From Viscum album (lineage: Eukaryota; Streptophyta; Magnoliopsida; Santalales; Viscaceae), in assembly GCA_963277665.1 (NCBI GenBank), contig OY728165.1:1758850772-1758914771 (forward strand): DNA of 64,000 nt. The letters run 5' to 3'. Under the pieces are notes generated by a model. The model was given only the letters and a program-made list of their open reading frames with translations, did no database searches and had not been told where the DNA came from. The position numbers and the translations under genes are program-made. Every line of letters starts with the position of its first letter. The first letter of the stretch is position 1. Of this stretch, positions 12,448 through 22,887 are shown piece by piece.

Positions 12448-14240
12448 TGTTGGTCGGAGTGGATACTCAAGAGGGGGGTGAATTGTGTTCCAATTAAAAT
12501 TTCTGTTAAAATATTTTCTATTTAAAGTCCTCCAATTTATAAAAAAAGTTAAACTGTAGTGAATTTATACAGATTGTAAATATTCACTTAGCTTATCAAA
12601 GATTTATTAGGTCTCAATTAATTTAACCACAAGATCAAAATAACTTTTGAAAATAACCTACTAATTTACAATAATTGTAAACACTTTCTAATTTAACTAT
12701 CAAAGTAGCTTTAAAATAGTTTTATATTTCAAAGTAATAGTAGCAGAATAAATAAGATATATATATTATACTTTGAACTTAAAATAAATATGTATATAAG
12801 ATATAATAATAGGTTCAGTCTCAAGCTGAGACTTAGTCCTATCAAATTTATATAAATTTTATCCACACCCTGGATCGTGGTTAACAACAGTTTAGAAAAG
12901 TGTCCAGGCCACATAGAGACCTCTACCACTGTTCTTCGTGGGAAATAAAACAAAGACCAGGCCATACAAGGACCTATTCCATAGTTGACGTGGGTAAACA
13001 AGAGTTAAGAGTTTTTGAGTGAGGATTTGATATCCTTCAGTTCAGTACAAGAGACAGTGTGTGAATAAGATATACAGAGTATACCACACTGCTCAAAAGT
13101 TAATAAATAAATCACTTACAGAGAACAGATAAGAGTTTAGAAATCTCTAGTGATTATCAATGCGGCTCTGGACTCGCTGGATTTATCAGGAATGCTTTTG
13201 ATTCCTTCTTTAGTTTTTCTGTTGAAAAACAGAGTTTCGTAGTTATGCTTGTGTTCTACAAGAGTTAGAATGATCTCTTGATTCACCATGTGTTCTTCAG
13301 TGGTGTTGGATTGCATTCATGAGAGTTCTTTGAAAGTCTTGGAATCTCCTTCCTGATCAGGATTGTTCTTCTTGTTCAGCACAGTGCTCTCGGGTGTGTG
13401 TAAGTTCTTCTTGTTGTATCGTCACACTTTTCTCGGTTCACTAGTTGTACGTGTACTGTATCTCAATATTTCTTATATTCCTCATGTTCTGGCTATATGA
13501 ATGATTCCCTTTTCATAGGTATGAGATACAGTTTCCTGACTTCCAACAACTGTCATTAAATAACATTAATTGCATTAGAAACATCAAATATGACTATTAG
13601 CATTATTTAAATAATATTGACAAAATGTTAAGAAAAGGTGTCATAGTGATTATATAAATGGTGTCTTCTTCACGGTATAGTCCTCACGGTATGTGGTCAT
13701 GGTATGAGCTTCATGGTATGTCCATGTCACGGTGTCTAGCTCACGGTGTTGAGGTCATGGTTTTTCCTTCACGGTGTCTGGTTCACGGTGTCCGGGTCAC
13801 GGTGTCTGGGTCACGGTGAGTCCTTCACGGTGTTTGGTTCACAGTGTCTAGGTCACAGTGTCTGGGTCACAGTGAGTCCTTTACGGTGTCTGGGTCACGG
13901 TGAGTCCTTCACGGTGGTCCATACTTAGACAAATATCTGTATTTTGACTTAGACAGTAATATGCAGAATATGGATTAAGTTTAACTAGTAGATAGTAAAG
14001 GAGCTTGATTCATAAATATAAAGGCTTGATAATATATGTGAGATTTGTGATCATGCATAAGACTTTTAAATAATAAAGATAATAAGTAACATCCATAAGA
14101 TTTATTATCATTAAAACATGATGTGTAGTTATTATTGAGATTGAAGAGCATTAGCAAGATGTGGAATGAAGATTGAGATTAATTAACAGTAATAGGATTT
14201 GTGATCATTAAAACATGATTGACACATGAGGAGTCCAAAA
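12448..14240 (-). repeat. Sirevirus 3' LTR
   Basis: Aligns end to end with 22888-24720. The outer edge is TGTTGGTCGG. The inner edge reads TCCAAAA here but TCCAACA in the 5' LTR, so the terminal CA has one substitution. In the first 190 bases I count about 18 differences from the 5' LTR. It contains a cluster of CACGGTG motifs. Confidence 0.9.
13665..13920. repeat. CACGGTG-motif cluster in the 3' LTR
   Basis: About 15 copies of a 12-15 bp unit such as TTCACGGTGTCTGGG lie head to tail, with CACGGTGAGTCC variants. Some are decayed to CATGGT or CACAGTG, as CpG deamination would give. The cluster lies toward the 5' (U3) side of the LTR in the element's own orientation, where promoter control elements sit. 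Dense short repeats in this part of the LTR are known for Sireviruses. The open frame at 13746-13928 is a translation of the repeat. Confidence 0.8.
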
Positions 14241-14241
14241 A

Positions 14242-14428
14242 TCTCCCCCTTTTTGATGATCACAAATCATATATAGTCAAAATATAAATAAAATGTAACA
14301 TTAATGAAACTAGCATAGTATAATAGAAAAAATTAGAGAAAAATAGATTCGATAATAACATATCTCATTATAATACTGATACTTGTAGTTTTTCTCCCCC
14401 TTTTATACTTGTTGTTTTTCTCCCCTTT
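14242..14428 (-). other. Polypurine tract and two upstream copies
   Basis: The functional tract is at 14242-14254, reading AAAAAGGGGGAGA on the minus strand directly before the LTR. Two more (AAAAGGGGGAGA near 14392-14403 and AAAGGGGAGA near 14418-14427) lie 150-180 bp upstream. Repeated tracts of this kind are described for Sireviruses. Confidence 0.75.
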
Positions 14429-14703
14429 GGGGATTATCAAAAAGTAGAGAAAATGAAATGAAACACGGCATTTTTCATTAAAAAAGGTGCATAAGATAAC
14501 ATACAGGAGAAATAAAAAATATGAAACAACAAATGACATCCCATCAAAAAGAAAATAGTCCTTGGACGCTTCAGGGATCCACCTTTTCCTTGCCTTTATC
14601 AATTGAAGGAGCTGGTGCTGAGGTAGAAGAAGGCATAGATGTGAGAAAGAATGATTGTCCAGATCTGAGAAAGAGCTTGGATAACTGTCATGGAAGTTGA
14701 GGC

Positions 14704-15510
14704 TTAGGTAGGTAGACCAGGTCTAAGGGGTGCAGCAGCTGGAGAAACTATAGCAGTACTCTTCACATGAAGATATGGCTTCAAAAGATTTATGAAATCA
14801 GAAATTATTTCACCACCATATTGCATAGACTTGTCAAAATCGTCCTTATTCTCCATAAATTTTTCCAAAAATCTGGTGAACTCTGTATGTTTCTGAACTT
14901 GAGTTTTAAAATCATGAGTCACCAGAGGGATTCCCAAATTTTCCATAAGATATCTAAAGTGATCTATCATATAACTTTTAGAGAAAATCTGAGTGAGATA
15001 AAAATCTATTTTCTTGGTGATCACTTGTTGAGAATCATTGTCTATATTAGAATGAATCCTAACCATATCTAATGCTCTATCACTGTTCTTAACCACTTCT
15101 GACAAAGAAGATGGATCCAAGACACTGAAGGAATTTTGAAGTTCTTCCTTGATTATGGATCTCAGTAGAGAATCATCCAAAGAAGATGTGGAGGTCTGAC
15201 CAGAAGCAGGTGAAGCCTTGACAGCTTCGGTTAGAACATTGAGCTGTTTCAAAACTTTTTGCAGGCATCCAGTGTATTCATCTGTAAGCTTATTCAGATT
15301 TTCTACAAGCTCCCTCATGTGTTCCAGCATCTTGGTGTGTATTTTTTCAATATTTTCATCAAAAGAAAGTAGATATGGATGAACTTGAGACACAATATCC
15401 CTAGAAATGATGGAATGAGATGGATCAGGAGAATTAGCGACAAGTGCAGGGGCAGAAACAGGAGCATGATCTGATCTCAAAGACAACTCATTCTGAAAAT
15501 TTGCTACCAT
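14704..15510 (-). pseudogene. Sirevirus envelope-like region, C-terminal coiled-coil part
   Basis: A 268-codon open stretch. Residues about 50-100 have regular heptad-like spacing of hydrophobics (LLSFDENIEKIHTKMLEHM, then LVENLNKLTDEYTGCLQKV) and suggest a coiled coil. The C-terminal half is less regular. The preceding sequence (15511-15689) reads on in other frames with two stops (RVENKLLSTDFRNLKNM), so it was once joined to the acidic part upstream. I see no convincing transmembrane segment. This is the extra post-pol region that some Sireviruses carry, usually labelled envelope-like. Its function in plants is not established. Confidence 0.55.
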
Positions 15511-15689
15511 ATTTTTCAGATTTCTAAAATCAGTACTCAGCAGCTTATTTTCTACTCTGACTTCTTGAATTTCTCAGGTCATCCATGGTTGAATATGAAA
15601 TATAATATTTTCCTAGAGAATTGATGCATCTTCTTGAATTAACTGAGTCACTAGACGAGGTTTAGTGGAGAGAATTTTCTCAACTCCAG

Positions 15690-16544
15690 CTAAAAAAGTT
15701 TCTCCAAAATTTTCCGATCAACTTTAGTCACAAAGGAGTATAGCTTGGGTAAGGGTGCAGGTAAAGATAGAAGAGCAGGTTCTGGTTGAGGTTTAGAGTT
15801 ATCTTCATATTCAGATTCTGATTTAGATTGAGGTTGGGGCTCTGGTTCTGGTTCTGGATGAGCTACAGACATCAGTTGAAACAGAGAAGAAATATCCATT
15901 CCCATTGTAGAAACATTCTCTAACTCATTCAAATCATAAAATCTTGGGAAAACATATCGGGTGTGCACATAGTATGAGACATAAGGTTGAGAAGCTTCAG
16001 CAGATCCAGCTTCTATAATCTCAAGGTGTTGAGGGTCCTCCCCCTCAAATTGTGCTTCCATTTCAGAGACTATAAGCTCAGGATAATGGTCAAGATCCAC
16101 ATGATCATCTCTAATCTCTTCAGTAAACTCTTGCCTTGATAGCTGAAATGCAGTTTCCATCCTATCTTCAGCAGAGGGAATAATCTTAGGAACCGATTGT
16201 TCCACTGGTTGGGATTCCAGACTTGCTTCTTTCTCAACAGGGAGATCCTTTTCAACATGATATGTCTCTATGTTTTCTTTCTGTTCGGAATAAGGAAAAA
16301 CCAAATTTCTTACAGCTGTAGGTTGAGTTTCTAGATTGACATCCTCATTAGAAGCAGGAGATTCCTCTTCTCTCAAACCAACAGCAACTTCCTCTCCTTG
16401 AGGTATTTCAGCAGGGATAACAGCAGGGACAACAGTCCTTTCTTTTTCAACAGAAGTTGTTTCCATTTGTGGTCTTCCAGCTTCTTCTCTAGGATATACT
16501 TCAGCTGTTACTTCCTCTTCTTCTACTTCTAAATACTCAGCCAC
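15690..16544 (-). pseudogene. Sirevirus envelope-like region, acidic middle part
   Basis: A 284-codon open stretch in the same frame as the domain upstream, separated from it by two stops. It is strongly acidic and low in complexity: Glu-rich at the start (EYLEVEEEEVTAEVYP) and with a Pro/Glu/Gln/Ser run near residues 230-250 (EPEPEPQPQSKSESEYED). Such a linker is typical of the disordered middle of Sirevirus envelope-like proteins. No catalytic motif is visible. The overlapping 62-codon frame at 16070-16258 is a shadow. Confidence 0.55.
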
Positions 16545-16643
16545 TTAATCTAGTTTCAAACCAGGATCAGATAGATTCTTAGGCCTTCTTGGATAGTCAA
16601 CAGGATTTAATTTTTTATAGAGTTGATATTTATCCTCAACCCA

Positions 16644-17572
16644 CTACTTCTTCCAGGGGTTCCAGCTAAACTTCATCCTTCGGATGATAGGCATGGATAG
16701 GTAGAAATAAAATTCCTCTAACTTTTCTTCATTTGGTCCAACCATCCCTTTGGAAACTAACATAGCTGAAATCATCCTTGAGTAAAATAAGGAGGTGGAT
16801 TTGGAAGTGACTTTGATCATCTCACAGATATGGTTAATAACATACTTACATAGGTTGATCTTTTGGCCATTCTTTAACAGGTGAATCAGGAACACATACT
16901 GATAGATCATTATAGAAAAATCTCCTTTTCTCAGGCTAATCAAATTTTGAACAAACTTGAAGAGAAGTCTAGTATCCCCATCTAATTCAGCAGCAGTAGT
17001 CCTTCGCTTGGTGCCATTTCCAGTCCGGATTTCCAAAGCATTCTCTAGGTTGAAGATATCAGTTGTTGGAGGAGGCTCTCTCTGGTAATCTTTACAAACT
17101 CCTTCATGTGGAATCCTTAGGCATGCATCCCATATCCTCGAAGAGAAAGAGAACTTCTGACCATTTATCCAGCTTGTCACTATAAACCTTTCTCCAGACT
17201 CAAAGGAAAACTTCACATACTGATAGAATTGAGATACCAGCCTCGGTTTAATCGGTCTATTCTGTCCAGAGAACCATTCAAGCCATCCTTGTTCTCTTAA
17301 AACTTTCAAAACTAAATAATTTCTAGATATCAACCATTCAAGACAAACTTCTTTTTCAAGTACAATAGTACGGCTTACTAGGTTTGGGTTTAGAGGTCCT
17401 TCAGGAGATATCCTTGGTATCCTCTTCTGTTTCTTAGAGCGGCACTTCTCAGAATAAGGTGAAGATGGACTCTTCGTCCTTGGAATCCACTGAAGGTTCG
17501 GGTGAGAGGGAAGAGAAGGCTCAGGAGAGAGTTCAGGTAAGGAATTGAATGAAACCCTTAAGTTTTATCATT
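16644..17572 (-). pseudogene. Sirevirus envelope-like region, putative plant transposon protein domain
   Basis: The frame is open from an in-frame stop near 17575 to 16644 with no usable ATG at its head. The first 60 codons are Ser/Pro-rich and end in a basic patch (KKQKRIPRI). Then comes a domain starting near 17333 with SQFYQYVKF, SSRIWDACLRIP and a helical stretch LFKFVQNLISLRKG..IYQYVFLIHLLKNG. This pattern matches the family named putative plant transposon protein or envelope-like protein in plant genomes, recognised by eye only. The lack of an ATG could mean a spliced start or a lost one. The two parts downstream are continuations of the same gene. Confidence 0.55.
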
Positions 17573-17579
17573 TGGGAAT

Positions 17580-17885
17580 GTCAAACGTCATAAAAACAAA
17601 AACGCAAGAAATCAAATAGCGGTGAAATAAAAATTACCATGATATGGGTTAAAAATAAGAATATAAAAAAACTATTCAGGGTGAGACCGTGAGTAGGCAT
17701 TATTGTGTGATGAAATCTAGTCATCACGGTGAGACAGTTGGTAGTCACGGTGAGACAGCGAGCAGACAAACCATGAGCATAAAGTCTTAACGGTGAGACC
17801 GTGAGAAAGAAACAGTAACTGTAACATAGTGAGTTTGAAACCGTAAAGTAAAATACAGTAAAGTATTAAACATTACAATCAGTAA
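17580..17885. repeat. Second CGGTGAGAC motif cluster, between pol and the envelope-like region
   Basis: No gene. Several copies of (CA)CGGTGAGAC(MG) lie at 17680-17850, for example GGTGAGACCGTGAG, TCACGGTGAGACAGTTGG, TCACGGTGAGACAGCGAG and AACGGTGAGACCGTGAG. The core CACGGTGAG is the same as in the LTR motif cluster. The position, just upstream of the extra gene in the element's orientation, suggests a second copy of the LTR control motif. Confidence 0.6.
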
Positions 17886-17887
17886 GA

Positions 17888-19735
17888 TATTTACTTATGA
17901 TTAATCATACCAAGATCATGTGTGATGTAGTCTAATATTTCAGAATTTAATGGTTTAGTGAATATGTCAGTAAGTTGATATTCAGTACCAACGAATTCTA
18001 AAGTGATATCACCTTTTTGATAATGATCCCTCAAAAAGTGATTTCTTACATCAATATGTTTTGTCCTAGAATGAGAAACATGATTCTTATAAATATTAAT
18101 AGCACTTGTGTTGTCACAATTTATTGGGACATGTCTGAATTGATATCTATAATCTAGTAATGTGTGTTTCATCCACAAAATTTGGGCACAACAACTGCCA
18201 GCAGCTATGTATTCAGCTTATGTAGTAAATAATGCAACAAAATTTTGTTTCCTACTACACCATGATACTAGTGGATTGCCTAAAAGGTTACATGTTCCAT
18301 AGGTGCTTTTTCTATCTAACTTGCATCCAGCAAAATCAGCATCAGAATAACTAACTAAATCAAATGATTGTCCTTTGGGATAGAACAGTCCTAAATTGGT
18401 ATTATTCTAGAGGTATTTGAAAATTCTCTTCACAGCATTTAAATGTGACTCTTTAGGGTTTTCTTGAAAATGAGCACACATACACACACTAAACATAATA
18501 TCCAGATGACTATCAGTCAGGTAGAGTTGACTTCCAATCATTCCTCTATAAGTGGTTTGATCAACAGATTTACCATCTTCATCAAGATCCAACATACAGG
18601 TGGTACTCATGGGAGTGTCACTACTTTTTTTTATATCCAATCCAAAACGTTTTAAAAGATCTCTAGTATATTTACTTTGAGTTAAAATAATTCCATCATT
18701 ATTTTGAAAGATTTAAAATCCAAGAAAGAATTTGAGTTCTCCCATTAAACTCATTTCAAATTCATTTTTCATCATTTTAGAAAAATCAGTACATAATGTA
18801 GTTTTTGAAGATCCAAAAATAATATCATCTACATAAATTTGTAAAACTAAAAAATCTTTATAAATTCATTTCATAAACAGAGAATGATCAGCTATTCCTT
18901 TTGTAAAACCTTTAGAAATTAGAAAAGTACTTAATCTATCATACCAAGCTCTGAGAGTTTACTTTAAACCATATAAATCTTTTGTTAATTTCAAAATATT
19001 ATTTGGAAAAAGAGGGTTTGAAAATATAGGTAGTTGTTCAACAAAAACATCCTCTGCAATATATCCATTCAAGAATGCACTCTTGACATCCATTTGATAT
19101 AGTTTGAAATTTAAATGTGCAACATAATAAAGTAAAATCCTAATGGCTTCTAATCTGGCTACTAGAGGAAAAGTCTCCTCATAGTCAATACCTTCTTCTT
19201 GACTATAGCCCTGTGCAACTAGCCTATATTTATTTCTAACTATGTTTCTAGATTCATCTACTTTATTTATAAACACCCATTTAGTGCCTATTGTGAAGGT
19301 ATCCTTATGTCTTTCAACAAGATTCCAAACTTTATTTATTTAAAATTTATTGAGTTATTCATGCATAGAAATTACCCAAAATTCATCATTAATAGCATCA
19401 TCAATGTTTTTAGGTTCAAACTATGACAAGAAGGCTTGATGTTCAACCTGATTTCTAAGATAATCTCTAGTCTGTGTCCCTCTATCAAGATTTCCTACAA
19501 CAGCATCAAAAGGATGATTCTTCATAATTATGGTTGATCTAGTAAAGGTAGGACTAGAAATTTCAGGTTCTTCTCTAGGTTTGGGTTCATTGGGAACAGA
19601 TTCTGGAATAAGTCCAGAACTGTTTGTCTTTATAGAAGGTTCTTTAGATTTGTCATTAAGGTCCATAACAGATAAATCTTCTTCAAGATTTTCGAGAGAG
19701 GTTTTAAGTTCATGTGGATCAGTTTCATCAAACAT
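17888..19735 (-). pseudogene. Sirevirus reverse transcriptase and RNase H
   Basis: One frame with about eight stops. In order: an integrase-to-RT linker (19735-19421), the RT N-terminal core around 19220-18960 ([20 protein letters not shown] and [12 protein letters not shown]), the intact RT active site YVDDIIFGS near 18840-18813, the thumb region (TQSKYTRDLLKRFG), then RNase H with YSDADFAGCKLDRKSTYG, AEYIAAG, and the C-terminal KHIDVRNHFLRDH and LTDIFTKPL, ending at 17891. These are classic copia motifs in the correct order. Catalytic aspartates of RT survive but the stops prevent translation. Confidence 0.9.
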
Positions 19736-19747
19736 GATGTGAACAGA

Positions 19748-20640
19748 TTATTCCACGCATTTGGTTATCTTGTTGAAAACTCTATAAGCCTTTCTGGTTA
19801 AAGAATATCCTAAAAATATTCCTTCATCACTCTTAGAAGCTAACTTATCAAGATTATCTTTTGTATTGAGAATAAAAACTTTGCATCCAAAGACTCTAAA
19901 GTAACTAACTTTAGGTTTTATATTGTTCCACAACTCATATGGGGTCTTCTTAAGAACACGTCTAATTAAGAATCTATTAATAATATAACAAGCTGTATTC
20001 ACAGCTTCAGCCCAAATGTAAAAAAGGAAGGTCATATTCATTAAGCATGGTTCTATCTATTTCTTGAAGGGTTCTATTTCTTCTTTCTACTACACCATTC
20101 TGCTGAGGTGTCCTAGGAGCAAAAAAGGTATGACTATAGCCATTGTGTGAGCAATAGGATTCAAATTCATGATTTTCAAACTCATGGCCATGATCACTTC
20201 TTAGAGTTTTAATCTTAAGTGCACTAATATTTTCTATAGATTTTGAGTATTTAACAATGTAAGAACAAGATTAACTTTTGTGAGCTATGAAGTATACCCA
20301 GGTATATCTAGAAAAGTCATTTACTAGGATATAGACATAGTTCTTTCCATTTAAGCTATAAACTCTAGATAGTTTAAAAAAATACATGTGAACCAACTTG
20401 AGGGGTTGAGAAGTTGAAACTTCTTTATTTTATTTCAAAGAAACTTTATGTTTCTTTCCCTTTTGATAGGGATTACAAACTTTGTAATTGGGAAACTCAA
20501 GATTAGGTTGGTGTCTAACTAAGTTCTTCCTAGTTAGTTTTCTAAGTGAATGTATATTGCAGTATCCTAATCTTCTATTCCATAACCAGGACTCTTTATG
20601 AAAAGCATTTAAACATGTAACATTTTTCTTAGCTAAGGAA
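19748..20640 (-). pseudogene. Sirevirus integrase
   Basis: The N-terminal zinc region at about 20600-20440 (RLGYCNIH...VCNPYQKGK) has lost a histidine and a cysteine, both to Tyr. The catalytic core follows. The first acidic residue, normally in an HxDLFGP context, is Tyr here (HMYFF near 20390-20375). The second is present in LRSDHGHEFEN near 20210, and the glutamate in QQNGVVERRNRTL near 20100. The C-terminal part (WAEAVNTACYIINR, TPYELW, FRVFGCKVF, GIFLGYS) spans 20041-19748 and is open. Stops interrupt the core. Confidence 0.85.
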
Positions 20641-20642
20641 TT

Positions 20643-20996
20643 TTAATCAACAGTATAAACATTTTCATTTCTTAAAGCCGAAAAGACTAAAACATTTTTA
20701 GAATTAAAAACATTACATGAATCATTTTCAAATTTTACATTAAAACCATCATCACACAATTGAGAAATACTTAACATATTATATTTAAGTCCATCAAAAA
20801 ATAAAACATTAGATATTAAAAATGGATTAGTGTTACCAATTTGGCCTAGGCTGATGATCTTTCCTTTAGAATTATCACCAAAGGTGACATGACCTCCATC
20901 AACCTTTATTAAACTCTTTAAGCATGAGTAATCCCTAGACATATGTCTTGAACATCCACTATCCAAATACCATGTCTTCTTGTGGGAACTCTTCAA
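20643..20996 (-). pseudogene. Sirevirus aspartic protease
   Basis: A 117-codon open stretch. It starts just before the active site WYLDSGCSRHMS (near 20975), whose Asp-Ser-Gly is intact. It continues with GGHVTFGDNSKGKI, LGQIG and MLSISQLCDDGFNV, the standard copia protease order. It is in a different frame from gag (shift between 21097 and 20996) and from integrase (shift near 20640). Confidence 0.88.
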
Positions 20997-21009
20997 GCAG
21001 GTTTCCTAC

Positions 21010-22743
21010 AAAACAGATTTTGATAGGAAATGATTTTGGTACCCAGATCTTTTTGGGTCCAGAATGGTTAGCAATCAAAGCTTTTGGTAAAAAAATTTAT
21101 CTTATGGTTCTCATATAATTTACAGAATCAAAATATTTTGAAAGATAAACTCTATTTGATTTATAACTATGTGAATAACTAGTTGAAGCATATAAATATC
21201 CAGAACATGAACTAGCAGTATTCTGTCTAGATTTAGGAATAAATATATTCTTAGTAAGTTGTATCTGTCCAGGTTTGTATCCTATTCCAGTAGTGTATTT
21301 TGGTGCAACCTTCTTTCCTAGCATTTGAGTTAGTGTATCTTTTCCATTTTTGAACCTCTCTAAGTCCTTCCTAAGTTTCTCATTAGACTTTTTCATTTCA
21401 TTGTTCTCCTTTAACAGTTGAGCATTTTTCTATTTTTCAATAGTAAGATTGGTTTTAATAGTAGTAGTAAGAGCATGATGTTTCTTTAATGATTTGTATT
21501 TATCCTTAAGTTCATTGCATGTCTCTTCCAGTATATTACAGTATTCAAATAATTCCTCACTAGTCATGTGTTCAGAATAAAAATTATATTCTTCATCTTC
21601 TCTAGAATAATAAGAATTTAAAACAGGAGTATCAAAGGCTACATCAGATGTGTTAGTCATAAAACACATGTTGGCACGATTTCTTTCAGAATCAGACGTT
21701 TCAGATTCACTTGTGTTGTCTTCTGTAGAACTCCATGTTTCTTTCATTGCTTTATTTTACTTACTATCCTTGTAATCATATTTCTTCTTGAATTTTAACT
21801 TTGGGAAGTCTTCTTTAATGTGTCCTTTTCTTTTTCACTCATCGCAAACAATTTCATCACTTCTATCTGGATTTTTCCACTCCTTCTTCCAATGTCCCTT
21901 ATTGTCATATTTTCCCTTATAATTTGATTTTCTGAAAAATTTCTTCTTCCTATAAATTTTTTTAAACCTTCTAGCTATCTGATCCATTTCAGCATCACTA
22001 TCAGAGTCTGAGCTTTCACTTGTTGAACTGTCATTTTGTATTTGAGCTTTTTCTTTGTCCTTACTCTTTGAAGAAGTAGTCTTGAAAGACACTGATTTTC
22101 ACTTAAGTTCATCATCTTCCTCTTTATTCACCTTGAGTTCTTCCTCATACATCATAATCTTACCAATGAGTTCATTTATAGGTAGAGAAGTAATGTCACA
22201 TGACTCTCTGATTGAAACAGATGTGCCTCCCCATCGGTCTGGTAAACATCTCAAGATTCTCATAATTTGTTCCTTTGTTGGAACAACTTTTCCAAGTAAA
22301 TTCATTGTATTGACTATCTCATTAAACCTGATAGACATATCAAAAATAGGTTCATCAGTCTTCATTTTAAAGTTATCATATTTAATAGAATAAGTATTTA
22401 ATCTCATTTATTTAACATTGGTTGTTCCTTCATGAGAAACCCCCAAAGTATCCCAAATTTCAATATAAGTTTTGCAAGCAGAAATTATGTTAAACTCCTC
22501 ATCTCCTAGAGCACATTACAGGTCATTCATAGCTTTACAATTGTTATTGTAACGAGTCTTTGTATGTTCATCCCAAATTGTTCTTTCAGTTTCTGGAATT
22601 TTATATTGAGATTCTATAGCAGTCCATATATCAAAACCCATACTTTCCAAATGAATTTTCATTTTAAGATTCCACTTAGCATAGATTGTACCATTGAAGA
22701 AAGGTGGCCTGTTAGTAGCATCACCCTCTAGTCTATTATCCAT
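21010..22743 (-). pseudogene. Sirevirus gag
   Basis: Begins with an ATG at 22743, about 145 bp after the primer site. The N-terminal domain carries RPPFFNGTIYAKWNLKM and a Trp-Asp-Glu region (IWDEHTKTRYNNNCKAM). Then come the capsid-like helices (FDMSIRFNEIVNTMNLLGK, MYEEELK) to 22099. A Ser/Asp-rich linker leads to the zinc knuckle at about 21850-21810. The knuckle keeps the first Cys and the His, but its second Cys codon is a TGA stop and its last Cys is Phe. A long predicted coiled coil with many Lys/Glu/Asn follows (21750-21350). Four or so stops and one frameshift break it. The length of about 550 codons fits Sirevirus gag. Confidence 0.85.
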
Positions 22744-22872
22744 AACTAGATTTTAGAAAGATAATTTAATGAGATAAAATTTAGAACTAATAGAAATTTA
22801 AGATCTTTAAAGATGCAACTAATATCACAGTTGAAAAACAGAGTATTTCAAAAATCTTTAAACAAATACAAA

Positions 22873-22887
22873 CCCTTTGATACAAAA
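22873..22887 (-). other. Sirevirus primer-binding site, initiator-Met type, decayed
   Basis: On the minus strand the bases next to the 5' LTR read TTTTGTATCAAAGGG. Aligned with the initiator-Met site TGGTATCAGAG, TGTATCA and AG are kept. The position directly beside the LTR is right. The match is partial, so the tRNA call is moderate. Confidence 0.5.

Noticed and set aside
13746..13928. 60-codon frame with a repetitive Gly/Ser/Val-rich peptide
   Set aside because: It is a translation of the CACGGTG repeat cluster in the Sirevirus LTR.
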